Shown here: in pieces, positions 9,801 through 18,589 of the stretch
Numbering within the stretch: the first letter of the stretch is position 1
Layout: every line of letters begins with the position of its first letter
NCBI GenBank assembly: GCA_013042915.1
Contig: JABDPF010000061.1
Location: 1-62,498, forward strand
Origin: Lysobacterales bacterium
GTDB lineage: Bacteria > Pseudomonadota > Gammaproteobacteria > Xanthomonadales > SZUA-36
Direction of reading: 5' to 3'
DNA length: 62,498 nucleotides
Program-made: the position numbers and the translations under genes
Notes under the pieces: model-generated
Databases searched by the model: none
Told to the model about the DNA's origin: nothing
The model's input: the letters and a program-made list of their open reading frames with translations, nothing else

Positions 9801-10313
9801 TCAGATTTCGTCTTCGATGCGTTTCTTGATGATGATCACTTCGCGTTCGTGTTCCTCGTGGAGCTCACCGGGCTCGGTCTCGTCCAGCTCATGAACGATA
9901 TGAACCGTACCGTGGGCTTCCACCGGGCCGTCGGACAGGACTTCGACGTCTTCGGAAATCAATGCAAGCTCCTCGCAGTCCGACTCGTCGTCGTCACAGA
10001 TGATGGTTACCTTGTGCACCTCGTGGTGCTCGTCGTCGGAGGCGTCCATGTCGAGCCGTTCGCCGTCCACGTAGATCTCGATGCCGTCCTCGGTGCGCAG
10101 CATGTCGACGGTCTTGCCGCTGTCGGTAACGATAGTTTCGGCATCGCCCACCGCGAGGTGACTGAGGTCCTTGTCTTCAATAAAAATTTCATCGGTGTGC
10201 AGGCTGATCACGATGGTCTTTTCCACGTGTGAGTCGGTCCCCGCGTCGGCATGCACGGCGCTGAACCCGGCGGCCGTCAGTACAACGCCGATAATTAACG
10301 TCAGGAGCTTCAT
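9801..10313 (-). CDS. Acidic exported protein of unknown function
   Basis: This protein of 170 residues begins with a signal peptide (MKLLTLIIGVVLTAAGFSAVHA) and is otherwise extremely rich in Asp, Glu and His. Short beta-strand-like stretches such as IVISLHTDEIFIEDKDLS alternate with acidic loops, and one close Cys pair sits in CDDDESDC. I chose the ATG at 10313, since it starts a proper signal peptide and has GGAGAGAG upstream; longer in-frame starts exist. It lies downstream of the ECF sigma/putative anti-sigma pair in the same direction, with a 140-base gap. Metal binding or envelope-stress output are guesses; I do not recognise the family. Confidence 0.65.
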   Translation of the reverse strand: MKLLTLIIGVVLTAAGFSAVHADAGTDSHVEKTIVISLHTDEIFIEDKDLSHLAVGDAETIVTDSGKTVDMLRTEDGIEIYVDGERLDMDASDDEHHEVHKVTIICDDDESDCEELALISEDVEVLSDGPVEAHGTVHIVHELDETEPGELHEEHEREVIIIKKRIEDEI

Positions 10314-10454
10314 GAGGTCTCTCTCCATTTTTTCGATGTGAGTCGTTGCGGAATCCAAGGTCATGGACTCCACTCCCGGCAAGTCAGACGCCCGCGCACG
10401 AAAAAACGTCGCAACGGCAGATATATATGAAACCTGACGGCCATGCCCCCCTGA

Positions 10455-10823
10455 TCAGCGGATCAGGCTGGATCCCGTCAGCTTTTTCCAGGCGATCAGC
10501 ACCCCCTTTGTGCTCAGTACCAGCAGGCTGGCGAAGTTGTTCACGGGCAGAAACGCCAGTGCGACCCAACCCTCACCGAGGTCGACCAGGGGATTGGTCA
10601 GTAACTGGGATACGAGCACGGCGAATTCGAGCAATGGCAGCGCCAGGAGTTGCCACGCGACCAGCAGGAACAACAACATGACGACCAGCGCCAGCCCTGC
10701 CCTCGTCATGACGCGCGTGCGGGTCCGAGCGACCACCCTGGCGGTAATGCTCTCGCCCTGCAGTTCGCGGTTGGCCTGGTCGAACAGGCTGTGAAGGTCC
10801 GGTTCACGATATTTCGTCATCAT
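10455..10823 (-). CDS. Putative membrane anti-sigma factor
   Basis: This is a small protein of 122 residues. The N-terminal 40 residues are soluble and charged (YREPDLHSLFDQANRELQGES), and two hydrophobic segments follow, around residues 42-68 and in the C-terminal half. Its start overlaps the sigma-factor stop by four bases (ATGA), a coupling typical of sigma/anti-sigma pairs. I do not see a ZAS zinc motif (HxxxCxxC), so it would not be a classical zinc anti-sigma. The function is inferred mainly from position. Confidence 0.5.
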   Translation of the reverse strand: MMTKYREPDLHSLFDQANRELQGESITARVVARTRTRVMTRAGLALVVMLLFLLVAWQLLALPLLEFAVLVSQLLTNPLVDLGEGWVALAFLPVNNFASLLVLSTKGVLIAWKKLTGSSLIR

Positions 10824-11392
10824 GATGCGTCCAACTCCTTCTGCTCGTCATAGGCGGCGAGCACCTCCTGCAACTGTTTCGCGCCGTTCCGAATATGGGT
10901 TTTGACGGTGCCGAGCGGCAGCCCGGTGGCCGCGGCGATCTCGCGATGGCTCATGCCTTCGCTGTAGGAGAGCACGACGCAGGTTCGCAAGGTCGGCGCC
11001 AAGGTGGCCAGCGCGTGGTCGAGGTCCATGCCCACGCCGGGTGATTCCCTGCTCGGTCGTTCGGTGCCAACGATTTCGCTGGCCCCCTTCAATGCATCGT
11101 TCATGCGCAGGTAGTGCAGCCACACGTTGACGGCGAGCTTCCTGAGCCAGCCGTTGAATGCGCTGATCTTTTTCAATTGGCGCAGGTTCAACCAGACTTT
11201 CAGCAGCACCTGCTGCGCCAGGTCATCGGCCAGGGCGTTGTCGTTGCAGAAACGCCGCATCAGGTTACGCACCCGGGATTGTCGTCGCTTGACGAGTTCC
11301 TCGAACGCCGACCGGTCGCCGGTCCTCGCCAGGCTGACGAGGAACGGCTCCGGGCATTCCGGGTAATAGTCCTGGGCCTTGGAGACGACCAC
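10820..11392 (-). CDS. ECF-type RNA polymerase sigma factor
   Basis: This alternative sigma factor of 190 residues has region 2 (NALADDLAQQVLLKVWLNL, then FNGWLRKLAVNVW) and a helix-turn-helix region 4 (SHREIAAATGLPLGTVKTH), with no sigma 1.1 or sigma 3 domain. It directs polymerase to an unknown, probably envelope-related regulon. The start is GTG, six bases after the stop of a small membrane protein gene; the next gene overlaps its stop by four bases. The block is therefore membrane protein, sigma, putative anti-sigma, and possibly the acidic exported protein. Autoregulation is likely for this class but no -35/-10 pair was assigned. Confidence 0.9.
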   Translation of the reverse strand: MVVSKAQDYYPECPEPFLVSLARTGDRSAFEELVKRRQSRVRNLMRRFCNDNALADDLAQQVLLKVWLNLRQLKKISAFNGWLRKLAVNVWLHYLRMNDALKGASEIVGTERPSRESPGVGMDLDHALATLAPTLRTCVVLSYSEGMSHREIAAATGLPLGTVKTHIRNGAKQLQEVLAAYDEQKELDAS

Positions 11393-11398
11393 GGGTCA

Positions 11399-11824
11399 CT
11401 AGACCTCGGAATAGTCTTTTTCGTCGCCGTCGTACCAGCGTTTCGCCATTCTGGCGGTGCCCAGAAAACCCAATCCCACGCAGGCGACCAGGCCGGCGGC
11501 ACCGAGCAACGGCAGCTTGGCCTCCGGAAACTGCATACCGAGCACGAGGCCCATAATGACCAGCCCGGCCGCAACCGGCAGCAGGATCCAGCCCGTCAGT
11601 TTGAATGCGCGGTCCAGGCGGTCGGCCTTGTCGCCACTATTGGACAACAGGCGGTCCATGACGGCGGGGTCCAGTTCGCGCCCGCTCTCGAACAGGCGGC
11701 GGATGGTCTCCTGCTGGGCTTCTCGTTTACGGATGTCGTACCAGATTCCGGCCACGACGACCGCGGCGATGAACCCCCAGAACGCGAGGGATGCCAACCC
11801 TGCTCCCAGACTGAAACTTTGCAT
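11399..11824 (-). CDS. Small membrane protein, DUF6249-like
   Basis: This 141-residue protein has an N-terminal transmembrane helix (LASLAFWGFIAAVVVAGIWY). It is followed by a charged helix of the type YDIRKREAQQETIRRLFESG, which I recall from the DUF6249 family, then two more membrane helices (GWILLPVAAGLVIMGLVLGM and LPLLGAAGLVACVGLGFLG). It is the first gene of the sigma-factor operon, six bases ahead of the sigma start. Such proteins are found beside ECF sigma genes in other proteobacteria, but no biochemical role is known to me. Confidence 0.6.
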   Translation of the reverse strand: MQSFSLGAGLASLAFWGFIAAVVVAGIWYDIRKREAQQETIRRLFESGRELDPAVMDRLLSNSGDKADRLDRAFKLTGWILLPVAAGLVIMGLVLGMQFPEAKLPLLGAAGLVACVGLGFLGTARMAKRWYDGDEKDYSEV

Positions 11825-11892
11825 GTCTTACTCCTTTCTTGGCGATCTTCACTGTTAACGATCCGGAAAAGCGCCGTTTGGATGTCGTTACC

Positions 11893-13119
11893 TCAAAATT
11901 TTTTGTTCTGCACGCGCGACAGGCCGACGACCAGGACCAGGGCCAGGGACGTCAGCACCGCAAACCCGGACGCAACCGCGTACAGCGTGCCATCGTAAGC
12001 CTGGCCTATTGCGTAGCCCAGCGCGACGGCCAACAGCGTGCTGGCCGTGCCGATCACCGCCGCGGCCGACCCCGCGACGTGGCCAAGCGGCTCCATGGCC
12101 ATGGCGTTGATGTTACCGAACACCACGCCGATAAAGAAAAACCAGGCGAGACCGATGGCCATGAATTGCCACAGCGGCGGTTGGCCACCCGCCAGGCCGG
12201 TCGCCGTGAGCAACAGCCACGACAGCGCGGTGACGAAGGCAAGCGCCCGATGCGCCAGCACGTGCATTCCAAATCGCATCACCAGGTTTCCGTTGATGAT
12301 GGCGGCAACCCCGGCCGAAAAGGCCAGGCCACCGAAAAACAGGGGAAACAGCTTGCCGAGTCCGTATTGCACCTGGAACACGGCCTGGCAGGTATTCAGA
12401 TACCCCATGAACGCGCCGAAAACGCAGCCGGCCACGAGTGTGTAGACCATCGCCGGGCCGTTGCGCATCACTTCCAGGAACCCGTTTACGATACCCGCCA
12501 GGGTGAACGGACGGCGATAAGCCGGCGGCAGCGTCTCGGGCTGGCGCCAATGGAGCCAGCCTGCCACGAACAGGCTGAACGCCACGAAAAAGGCGAAGAT
12601 CGACCGCCAGCTCGTGACCAGCAAGATGAGCTGACCGAGGGCCGGTGCAAGGATCGGCACGAGGATGAAAATGGTCATGACGAAGGACATGACCCGCGCC
12701 ATCGCCGAGCCTTGGAACCGGTCCCGGATCAGCGCCATCGCAACCGACCGCGGGCCGGCGGCGCCGAACCCCTGGAGAAAACGCCCAACGAGCATGGTGG
12801 CAAAGTTGGTGGCAAACATCGAGATCAGCGAGCCGGCGATCAGGATAAGGAACCCGGCGTACATGGTGGGTTTGCGGCCGATCGAATCGGACAGGGGGCC
12901 GTAAAAAGGCAATCCCAGCGCGACGCCGATGAACATCAGCGAAATCACGAGCTGGATGTCGTTGGGGGATGCGGGCTGCAGGTCGCGGGCCATCGCGGGA
13001 AACGCCGGCAGCATCATGTCGATGCTCAGCGCCACCAGCGACATGGTCACCGCCATCAGGACGATGAACTCGCCGAAACCCGAGGACTCGTGGGCATGGG
13101 GCTGCGTGTCGACGTTCAC
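11893..13119 (-). CDS. MFS efflux transporter, Bcr/CflA type
   Basis: This is an inner-membrane proton-driven drug or metabolite exporter with 12 predicted helices in 408 residues. The N-terminal half carries SIDMMLPAFPAMARDL and GPLSDSIGRKPTMYAG, the latter being MFS motif A (GxLSDxxGRKP). GRFLQGFGAAGPRSVAMALI is motif B/C-like and characteristic of DHA1 Bcr/CflA exporters. It is a single gene on the minus strand, 38 bases downstream of recQ. The substrate cannot be predicted. Confidence 0.85.
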   Translation of the reverse strand: MNVDTQPHAHESSGFGEFIVLMAVTMSLVALSIDMMLPAFPAMARDLQPASPNDIQLVISLMFIGVALGLPFYGPLSDSIGRKPTMYAGFLILIAGSLISMFATNFATMLVGRFLQGFGAAGPRSVAMALIRDRFQGSAMARVMSFVMTIFILVPILAPALGQLILLVTSWRSIFAFFVAFSLFVAGWLHWRQPETLPPAYRRPFTLAGIVNGFLEVMRNGPAMVYTLVAGCVFGAFMGYLNTCQAVFQVQYGLGKLFPLFFGGLAFSAGVAAIINGNLVMRFGMHVLAHRALAFVTALSWLLLTATGLAGGQPPLWQFMAIGLAWFFFIGVVFGNINAMAMEPLGHVAGSAAAVIGTASTLLAVALGYAIGQAYDGTLYAVASGFAVLTSLALVLVVGLSRVQNKKF

Positions 13120-13157
13120 CGCTCCCTCCCGGTGGTCTACCCGAAAGAACTACCTTC

Positions 13158-14951
13158 TCAGAAAGAGGCCTCGGCGGCAATGACTTCGAGGAAGGCGTCG
13201 CCATACCGCTCCAGCTTGACTTTGCCGACACCGTTAACCGCCAGGAATTCTTCCGGATCGCGCGGCTTGGCCCGGGACATTTCCACCAGCGCCGAGTCGC
13301 CGAAGACGATGTAGGGGGGCACGCCGGCCTCTTCCGCCAATTCCCGCCTCAGGGTGCGCAGTTTTTCGAACAGTTCCTGGTCCGGTGGACCCAGCTCCAG
13401 TGCGACCGCCGGCTTTTTCCGAGTTTTTTCACGAATCCGTGGCCGGGCCAGCTCCACGTCTTTCTCGCCGCGCAGCACGGCCAGCGCCCTCGGGGTGAGC
13501 TTCAGCACCGAAAAGGCGGCCACGTCTTGCTCGAGGTACCCAAGATGGATCAACTGCCGGGTGATGGACATCCACTCGGCGTGGCTGTGCTCCATGCCGA
13601 TGCCGTAGGTCGTGAGGTTGTCGTGGGCAAAGCGCCGAATGCGCTCGTTGTCGGCGCCGCGCAGCACGTCGACGACGTGCTTCATGCCAAAGGACTGGCG
13701 AACGCGGTAGACGCAGGAAAGCACCTTGCGCGCCGCCTCGGTGCCGTCGAAGGTCTCCGGCGGATCGAGGCAGACATCGCAATTGCCGCAGTCCTCCTCG
13801 AGCCGCTCGCCGAGGTAACCCAGCAGAACCCGCCGCCGGCAGGACTGGCTCTGGGCGAAACCGACCATCGAGTTGAGCTTGTGCATCTCGATGCGTTTCT
13901 GGTCCTCGTTCCGGCCCTGCTCCATCTGGTACCGAGCCATCGCGGCGTCCTGCGCGCCGAACAGCAGCAGGGCCTCGGCAGGCAGCCCGTCCCGGCCCGC
14001 CCGCCCGGTTTCCTGGTAATAGCCCTCCAGGTGGCGCGGAAGGTCGTAATGCACAACGAAGCGCACGTTGGGCTTGTCGATACCCATACCGAAAGCCACG
14101 GTGGCCACGACGATGGCAACATCGTCGCGCACGAACCGTTCCTGGACGTCCCTGCGCGTCGCGGCACCGAGACCCGCGTGGTAAGCCGCGGCGGACAGCC
14201 CCCGGTCCTGCAGATGCCCGGCGATTTCCTCCACCCGCTTGCGCGAGAGCGCGTAGACGATCCCGGACTCGATCTCGCGGCCGGCGAGGAAGCGCAGCAA
14301 CTGGGCGTGGGGCTGATGCTTTTCGAGCACCGTGTAACGGATGTTCGGCCGGTCGAAACTGGTCACGAAACGGCGCGCGCCCTGCAGGCGGAGGACCTCC
14401 ACGATATCTTCGCGGGTCTGCGGGTCGGCGGTCGCCGTCAGCGCGATGAAGGGCGTGCCCGGGAAGTGCTCCCGCAAGCCTCCCAGTGCAACGTACTCTG
14501 GCCGGAAATCGTGCCCCCACTGGGAAACGCAATGCGCTTCGTCGATCGCGATCAGCGCGATCTCCATGCTCTCCAGGCTGTGCAGAAAGCCCGGCTTCAT
14601 CATCCGCTCGGGCGCGACGTACAGCAGGTCGAGTTCACCGGCGTGCAGATGTTCGAGCACGTCCCGCGCCTCACCAGCGTCGAGATTGGAGTTGTACATC
14701 GCGGCCCGCACACCATTGGCTTGCAGCGCATCCACCTGGTCTTTCATCAACGAGATCAAAGGCGAGACGACAATCGTCAAGCCGCTGCGCTGCAGGGCGG
14801 GCAGTTGGTAACACAATGATTTGCCGCCGCCGGTCGGCATCAGGACAAAGGCATCGCCCCCCGACACGACCTGATCGATGATTTCCCGCTGGTGCGGCCG
14901 GAACTCCTTCAGGCCGAAAACCTCTTGCAGCGTGTCGCGAATTTCGCTCAT
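13158..14951 (-). CDS. recQ: ATP-dependent DNA helicase RecQ
   Basis: This 3'-5' DNA helicase of 597 residues acts in recombination and fork repair. It shows MPTGGGKSLCYQLPAL (Walker A), IDEAHCVSQWGHDFRPEY (DEAH box plus aromatic loop) and GRAGRDG (motif VI). A zinc-binding cluster follows (CRRR, CGNCDVC), then a winged helix. The C-terminal HRDC domain begins near ELFEKLRTLRREL and ends IAAEASF. Length and domain order match E. coli RecQ (about 609). A TATAAT (14978-14983, minus strand) lies 26 bases before the start and is a candidate -10. Confidence 0.95.
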   Translation of the reverse strand: MSEIRDTLQEVFGLKEFRPHQREIIDQVVSGGDAFVLMPTGGGKSLCYQLPALQRSGLTIVVSPLISLMKDQVDALQANGVRAAMYNSNLDAGEARDVLEHLHAGELDLLYVAPERMMKPGFLHSLESMEIALIAIDEAHCVSQWGHDFRPEYVALGGLREHFPGTPFIALTATADPQTREDIVEVLRLQGARRFVTSFDRPNIRYTVLEKHQPHAQLLRFLAGREIESGIVYALSRKRVEEIAGHLQDRGLSAAAYHAGLGAATRRDVQERFVRDDVAIVVATVAFGMGIDKPNVRFVVHYDLPRHLEGYYQETGRAGRDGLPAEALLLFGAQDAAMARYQMEQGRNEDQKRIEMHKLNSMVGFAQSQSCRRRVLLGYLGERLEEDCGNCDVCLDPPETFDGTEAARKVLSCVYRVRQSFGMKHVVDVLRGADNERIRRFAHDNLTTYGIGMEHSHAEWMSITRQLIHLGYLEQDVAAFSVLKLTPRALAVLRGEKDVELARPRIREKTRKKPAVALELGPPDQELFEKLRTLRRELAEEAGVPPYIVFGDSALVEMSRAKPRDPEEFLAVNGVGKVKLERYGDAFLEVIAAEASF

Positions 14952-14977
14952 GCCCCTTCCGGAGATTCAAAGCGCCG

Positions 14978-14983
14978 ATTATA
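14978..14983 (-). promoter_or_regulatory. Candidate -10 for recQ
   Basis: The minus strand reads TATAAT, a perfect -10 hexamer, 27 bases upstream of the recQ ATG. No convincing -35 is seen at 16-18 bases spacing, so this is tentative. Confidence 0.35.
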
Positions 14984-15118
14984 GGTCAGGCAGCCGGACG
15001 CCGTGTCGGAATACTCCCCGGGTTTGCGGGGAAAACGGAGGTTAATTACACTCGACACACGTAACCAAAACGACCAACTGGAGCCCGCCGAGGCTCACCG
15101 ACGGAGTACCCCACGATC

Positions 15119-16870
15119 ATGACACGACCCACCAGGGAGCCTCGCTTCCCTTCTTTCGTCTCCGGCGCCACTGCGCTGCCGCTCGCCCTGCTCGCTGCGT
15201 TCCTTCTGGGCGCCTGCGGTAAAGAAGGGCCCGACGCCGAGGAATCGGCCCAGGCGATGCCGGCTGAAACCACCCCGCCGACCGGCGATCCGGTGGACCA
15301 GGCCGCGGAAGCCATTACCGAGTCTGCCTATCGGCGTCATATCGAAACTCTCGCGTCCGATTCATTCGGCGGGCGGGCGCCCGCCTCGCCCGGTGAGGAA
15401 CTGACCGTGGCTTATCTCGTCGATCACTTCAAATCGATCGGCCTGGGACCGGCTGTCGGCGACAGCTACACGCAGGACGTACCCCTGGTCTGGGTTGAGG
15501 CCGTGAACCGGCCCGAATTGCAGGTAAGCGGCGGACACGGCCCGACGATGGTGCTCGAATACGGCCCGGACCAGATCATCTGGACCCGGCGCCAGGCGCC
15601 CCAAGCCGTGCTGGAGAATTCCGAAATGGTGTTCGTCGGCTACGGCATCCATGCGCCGGAGCGCGGTTGGAACGATTACGCTGGAGTGGATGTCACCGGC
15701 AAGACCGTGGTGTTGCTGGTGAACGACCCGGGCTACGCCACCCAGGACCCCGAACTGTTCAACGGCAACGCGATGACCTACTACGGCCGTTGGGACTACA
15801 AGTTCGGCGAGGCGGCGCGGCAGGGCGCAGCCGGCGCAATCATCGTACACGACACGCTGCCGGCAGCCTACGGATGGAACACCGTGGAAAACAGCTGGAC
15901 CGGGCCGCAATTCGATATGGTGCTCGAGGACGCTGGCGAGTCGCTGGCTGCCGTCGAAGGCTGGATTCAACTGGAGCATGCCAAGACCCTTTTCGAGCGG
16001 GCCGGCCTGGACCTCGAGGAGATGCACGCCGCGGCGCAGAAACCGGGCTTCGAACCCGTTGCACTGGGCCTCAGGGCATCGGCCCGAATCGAAAACGAAA
16101 CCGAGCAGGTGCTGTCCCGCAACGTCGCCGCGATTGTGCGCGGCAGCGAAGCACCCGAGGAAGTCTTTATCTACATGGCGCACTGGGACCACCTGGGAAC
16201 GGATCCGACGCTCGAGGGCGACCAGATCTACAACGGCGCCCTGGACAACGCCAGCGGCACCGCTGCCCTGATGGAAATTGCCAGAGCCTACGCCGCCCTG
16301 CCCCAGGCGCCCCGCCGCAGCGTGCTGTTCCTGGCCCTCACCGCCGAGGAACAGGGCCTGCTGGGCTCCACGTACTACGCTGCCAACCCGCTGTTTCCGT
16401 TAGAAAACACCGTCGGCGGCTTGAACATGGACGGGATGAACAACTTCGGCGCCACCCGCGACATCACCGTGGTCGGGCTGGGCATGAGTGACCTCGATGA
16501 CTACCTCAAGGCCGCCGCGGCGGCACAGGAACGCGTGCTGGAGGGCGACCGCGAGTCCGAGAAAGGGTTTTACTATCGTTCGGACCACTTCGAACTGGCC
16601 AAGGAAGGCGTGCCGATGCTGTACCCCGGCGGCGGTTACGACGACCGTGAAAAGGGCGTCGCCTACGGCATGGAGAAATCACTGGAGTACAACCAGGACC
16701 ACTACCACCGCGTCAGCGACGAGTACGACCTGAGCTGGGTCGTCGACGGCGCGATGGAGGACATGGAGGTCTTTTTCCGCACCGGCCTCGACGTCGCCAA
16801 CAGCGACGCCTGGCCGAACTGGAAAGAGGGCACCGAGTTCAAGGCCACGCGCGACGCGCAGCGGCCCTGA
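15119..16870 (+). CDS. M28 family zinc aminopeptidase lipoprotein
   Basis: This is an exported metallopeptidase of 583 residues, probably removing N-terminal residues from peptides outside the cytoplasm. The N-terminus is a lipoprotein signal with lipobox LGAC (Cys at residue 32). After an N-terminal segment comes a PA-type insertion, then the catalytic domain with the di-zinc ligands of the M28 family: AHWDHLG (His), DNASGTAALMEIARA (Asp), TAEEQGLLGS (Glu pair), LNMDGMN (Asp) and YRSDHFELAKEGVPML (His). It is divergent from recQ with a 167-base spacer that holds an unassigned small hairpin (15015-15032). It fits with the tricorn-like and S46 peptidases elsewhere in the window. Confidence 0.9.
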   Translation: MTRPTREPRFPSFVSGATALPLALLAAFLLGACGKEGPDAEESAQAMPAETTPPTGDPVDQAAEAITESAYRRHIETLASDSFGGRAPASPGEELTVAYLVDHFKSIGLGPAVGDSYTQDVPLVWVEAVNRPELQVSGGHGPTMVLEYGPDQIIWTRRQAPQAVLENSEMVFVGYGIHAPERGWNDYAGVDVTGKTVVLLVNDPGYATQDPELFNGNAMTYYGRWDYKFGEAARQGAAGAIIVHDTLPAAYGWNTVENSWTGPQFDMVLEDAGESLAAVEGWIQLEHAKTLFERAGLDLEEMHAAAQKPGFEPVALGLRASARIENETEQVLSRNVAAIVRGSEAPEEVFIYMAHWDHLGTDPTLEGDQIYNGALDNASGTAALMEIARAYAALPQAPRRSVLFLALTAEEQGLLGSTYYAANPLFPLENTVGGLNMDGMNNFGATRDITVVGLGMSDLDDYLKAAAAAQERVLEGDRESEKGFYYRSDHFELAKEGVPMLYPGGGYDDREKGVAYGMEKSLEYNQDHYHRVSDEYDLSWVVDGAMEDMEVFFRTGLDVANSDAWPNWKEGTEFKATRDAQRP

Positions 16871-16889
16871 TCAGCCGCTGCGGGATCGC

Positions 16890-18506
16890 TTAAAGCAACA
16901 TCTTCTTTGCCAGTAGCCAACCCGGCAGACCGCCGATCTGCACTGCGGTCAGCAGGCCGGCCACCATGGCGCCGGTCACCCCGCAGCTGACGATGTCCTG
17001 GCCGGTCAGGTAAAGCCCGGGGATATCGGTTTTCGGTTTGAGCCAGTCTTGTTCGAAGCGCTCGGGGTCATGGTCGAGGCCGTAGATTTCTCCCCGTGGA
17101 TAGCGGCAGAACCAGTCGGTCGAGAGCGGTGTGGACAATTCGTGATAGTCGACCTGGCCTTCCAGCTGCGGCAGCTTGTCAAACAGCGCCTTCAACAATT
17201 GGTCGGACAGGCGCTCTTTCAACGCCTCGTAGTCGTCGCCGCGCTTGCCCCAGGTCGTGCCCGACCAGGCCTCGAACCATTCGCAGGGACCCGGCGCCAC
17301 GATTTCGATCGTCGCGCGGCCGGGGTAACGCTCCTCAAAGCTCGGGTCCTTGGCAGAAGGAAAAGAAATGTAGATCAGCGGCAGCGGCGCGCCGGGGCCC
17401 TCGTCGAGAGCGGCCAGGTCCCGCTCGTAGTGCTCGCTCGGGTAAATCCAGAAATTCGTCTTGGGCAGGCCGAGTTCCTCGGCCGTGTGCCGTAGCCCGA
17501 TGTAGAGGCAGATACTGGCCATGGAGGGACGAACGTGGGTCAACCGCTCCCGGTAATGCCGGCCGGCGGAATCCTCCTTGGCCAACAGCCTCTCAAAGGT
17601 GTTGAACACACCCGCGTTCGAAATCACGACCGGGGCGTGAATCTCGTGACCATCCGCCATTCGCACGCCTTCGGCCCCATCCTTTCCTACCAGGATTTCC
17701 TCGACAGAGGCATAAGTGAACACTTCACCTCCGGCACGCTGGATGCCCGGAATGATGGTTTCGGCCATGCGGGACGCCCCGCCCACGGGATAGTAACCCC
17801 CATGCATGTAGTGCTGGGCGATCATCGCGTGGATCAGGAAGCTCGATCGCGCCGGCGGCAGGCCGTTGTCGCCCCACTGGCCGGTCAATACCGCGATCAA
17901 TTTCTGGTTGTCGGTGAGCTCCTCGAGCACCTCGCGCGTGGTGGCATTGACCCAGCCGGGGATTTTCCGGCCCTTCCACTTCGCGAGGAGACCGGCCGCG
18001 GGCGCCGGCAGCACTTTTCCCAGCACATTCAGCCGAACCGCCCCACGTGCAACCCGGAGCCGCTCCAGGTAGCGGTCGATCGCTGATTCTTCGGCCGGAA
18101 ACGCCGCCACCAGGGCATCACGGTAGGCACGCTTGCCGGCGACCAGGTCGTAGGATTCTTCGCCCAGAAAAATGCGATCGAAATGGGCGTCCATGGGCGC
18201 CCATTCGAGCTCGCCGTCCGTGACGTAATCGAACAGCCGTCGGCCAAGCGTTTTGTCGCTGCCCATGTCACCGATGTAATGCACGCCGACGTCCCACTCG
18301 TAACCGTTGCGGTCGTAGCTGTGGGTAAATCCGCCGGCCGTATAGTGCTGCTCCAGCACGCAGACCTTGCGGCCCATGCGCGCGAGGCAGGCGGCCGCGG
18401 TCAGGCCACCGATTCCGGAGCCGATGATGAGTATGTCGTAGGGCGAGTCGAGGCGGTTGGCGCGGTAGCGCCGGCCGATTCGGATGGTGCTGGGTTTTTT
18501 GCTCAT
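16890..18506 (-). CDS. FAD-dependent desaturase/saturase, CrtI/RetSat-like
   Basis: This 538-residue flavoprotein belongs to the phytoene desaturase/retinol saturase superfamily. The N-terminal dinucleotide fold IIGSGIGGLTAAACLARMG and LEQHYTAGGFTHSYDRNGY bind FAD. The C-terminal LYLTGQDIVSCGVTGAMVAG is the conserved second FAD segment and resembles retinol-saturase-like proteins more than true carotenoid desaturases. No carotenoid synthesis genes are nearby, so a lipid or polyprenoid substrate is possible. It stands convergent to the M28 gene with 19 bases between stops. The substrate is unknown. Confidence 0.8.
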   Translation of the reverse strand: MSKKPSTIRIGRRYRANRLDSPYDILIIGSGIGGLTAAACLARMGRKVCVLEQHYTAGGFTHSYDRNGYEWDVGVHYIGDMGSDKTLGRRLFDYVTDGELEWAPMDAHFDRIFLGEESYDLVAGKRAYRDALVAAFPAEESAIDRYLERLRVARGAVRLNVLGKVLPAPAAGLLAKWKGRKIPGWVNATTREVLEELTDNQKLIAVLTGQWGDNGLPPARSSFLIHAMIAQHYMHGGYYPVGGASRMAETIIPGIQRAGGEVFTYASVEEILVGKDGAEGVRMADGHEIHAPVVISNAGVFNTFERLLAKEDSAGRHYRERLTHVRPSMASICLYIGLRHTAEELGLPKTNFWIYPSEHYERDLAALDEGPGAPLPLIYISFPSAKDPSFEERYPGRATIEIVAPGPCEWFEAWSGTTWGKRGDDYEALKERLSDQLLKALFDKLPQLEGQVDYHELSTPLSTDWFCRYPRGEIYGLDHDPERFEQDWLKPKTDIPGLYLTGQDIVSCGVTGAMVAGLLTAVQIGGLPGWLLAKKMLL

Positions 18507-18589
18507 GGGGCAAGCCTACACCGGCAATGGATTGGCTCGCCAGCGACCGTCATCAGCCGGGCGACGCAAGGCGCGCCACCGAGCGAAGG

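Noticed and set aside
13527-14819. 430-codon plus-strand frame opposite recQ
   Set aside because: RecQ motifs are intact on the minus strand; the opposite frame shows no family signature.
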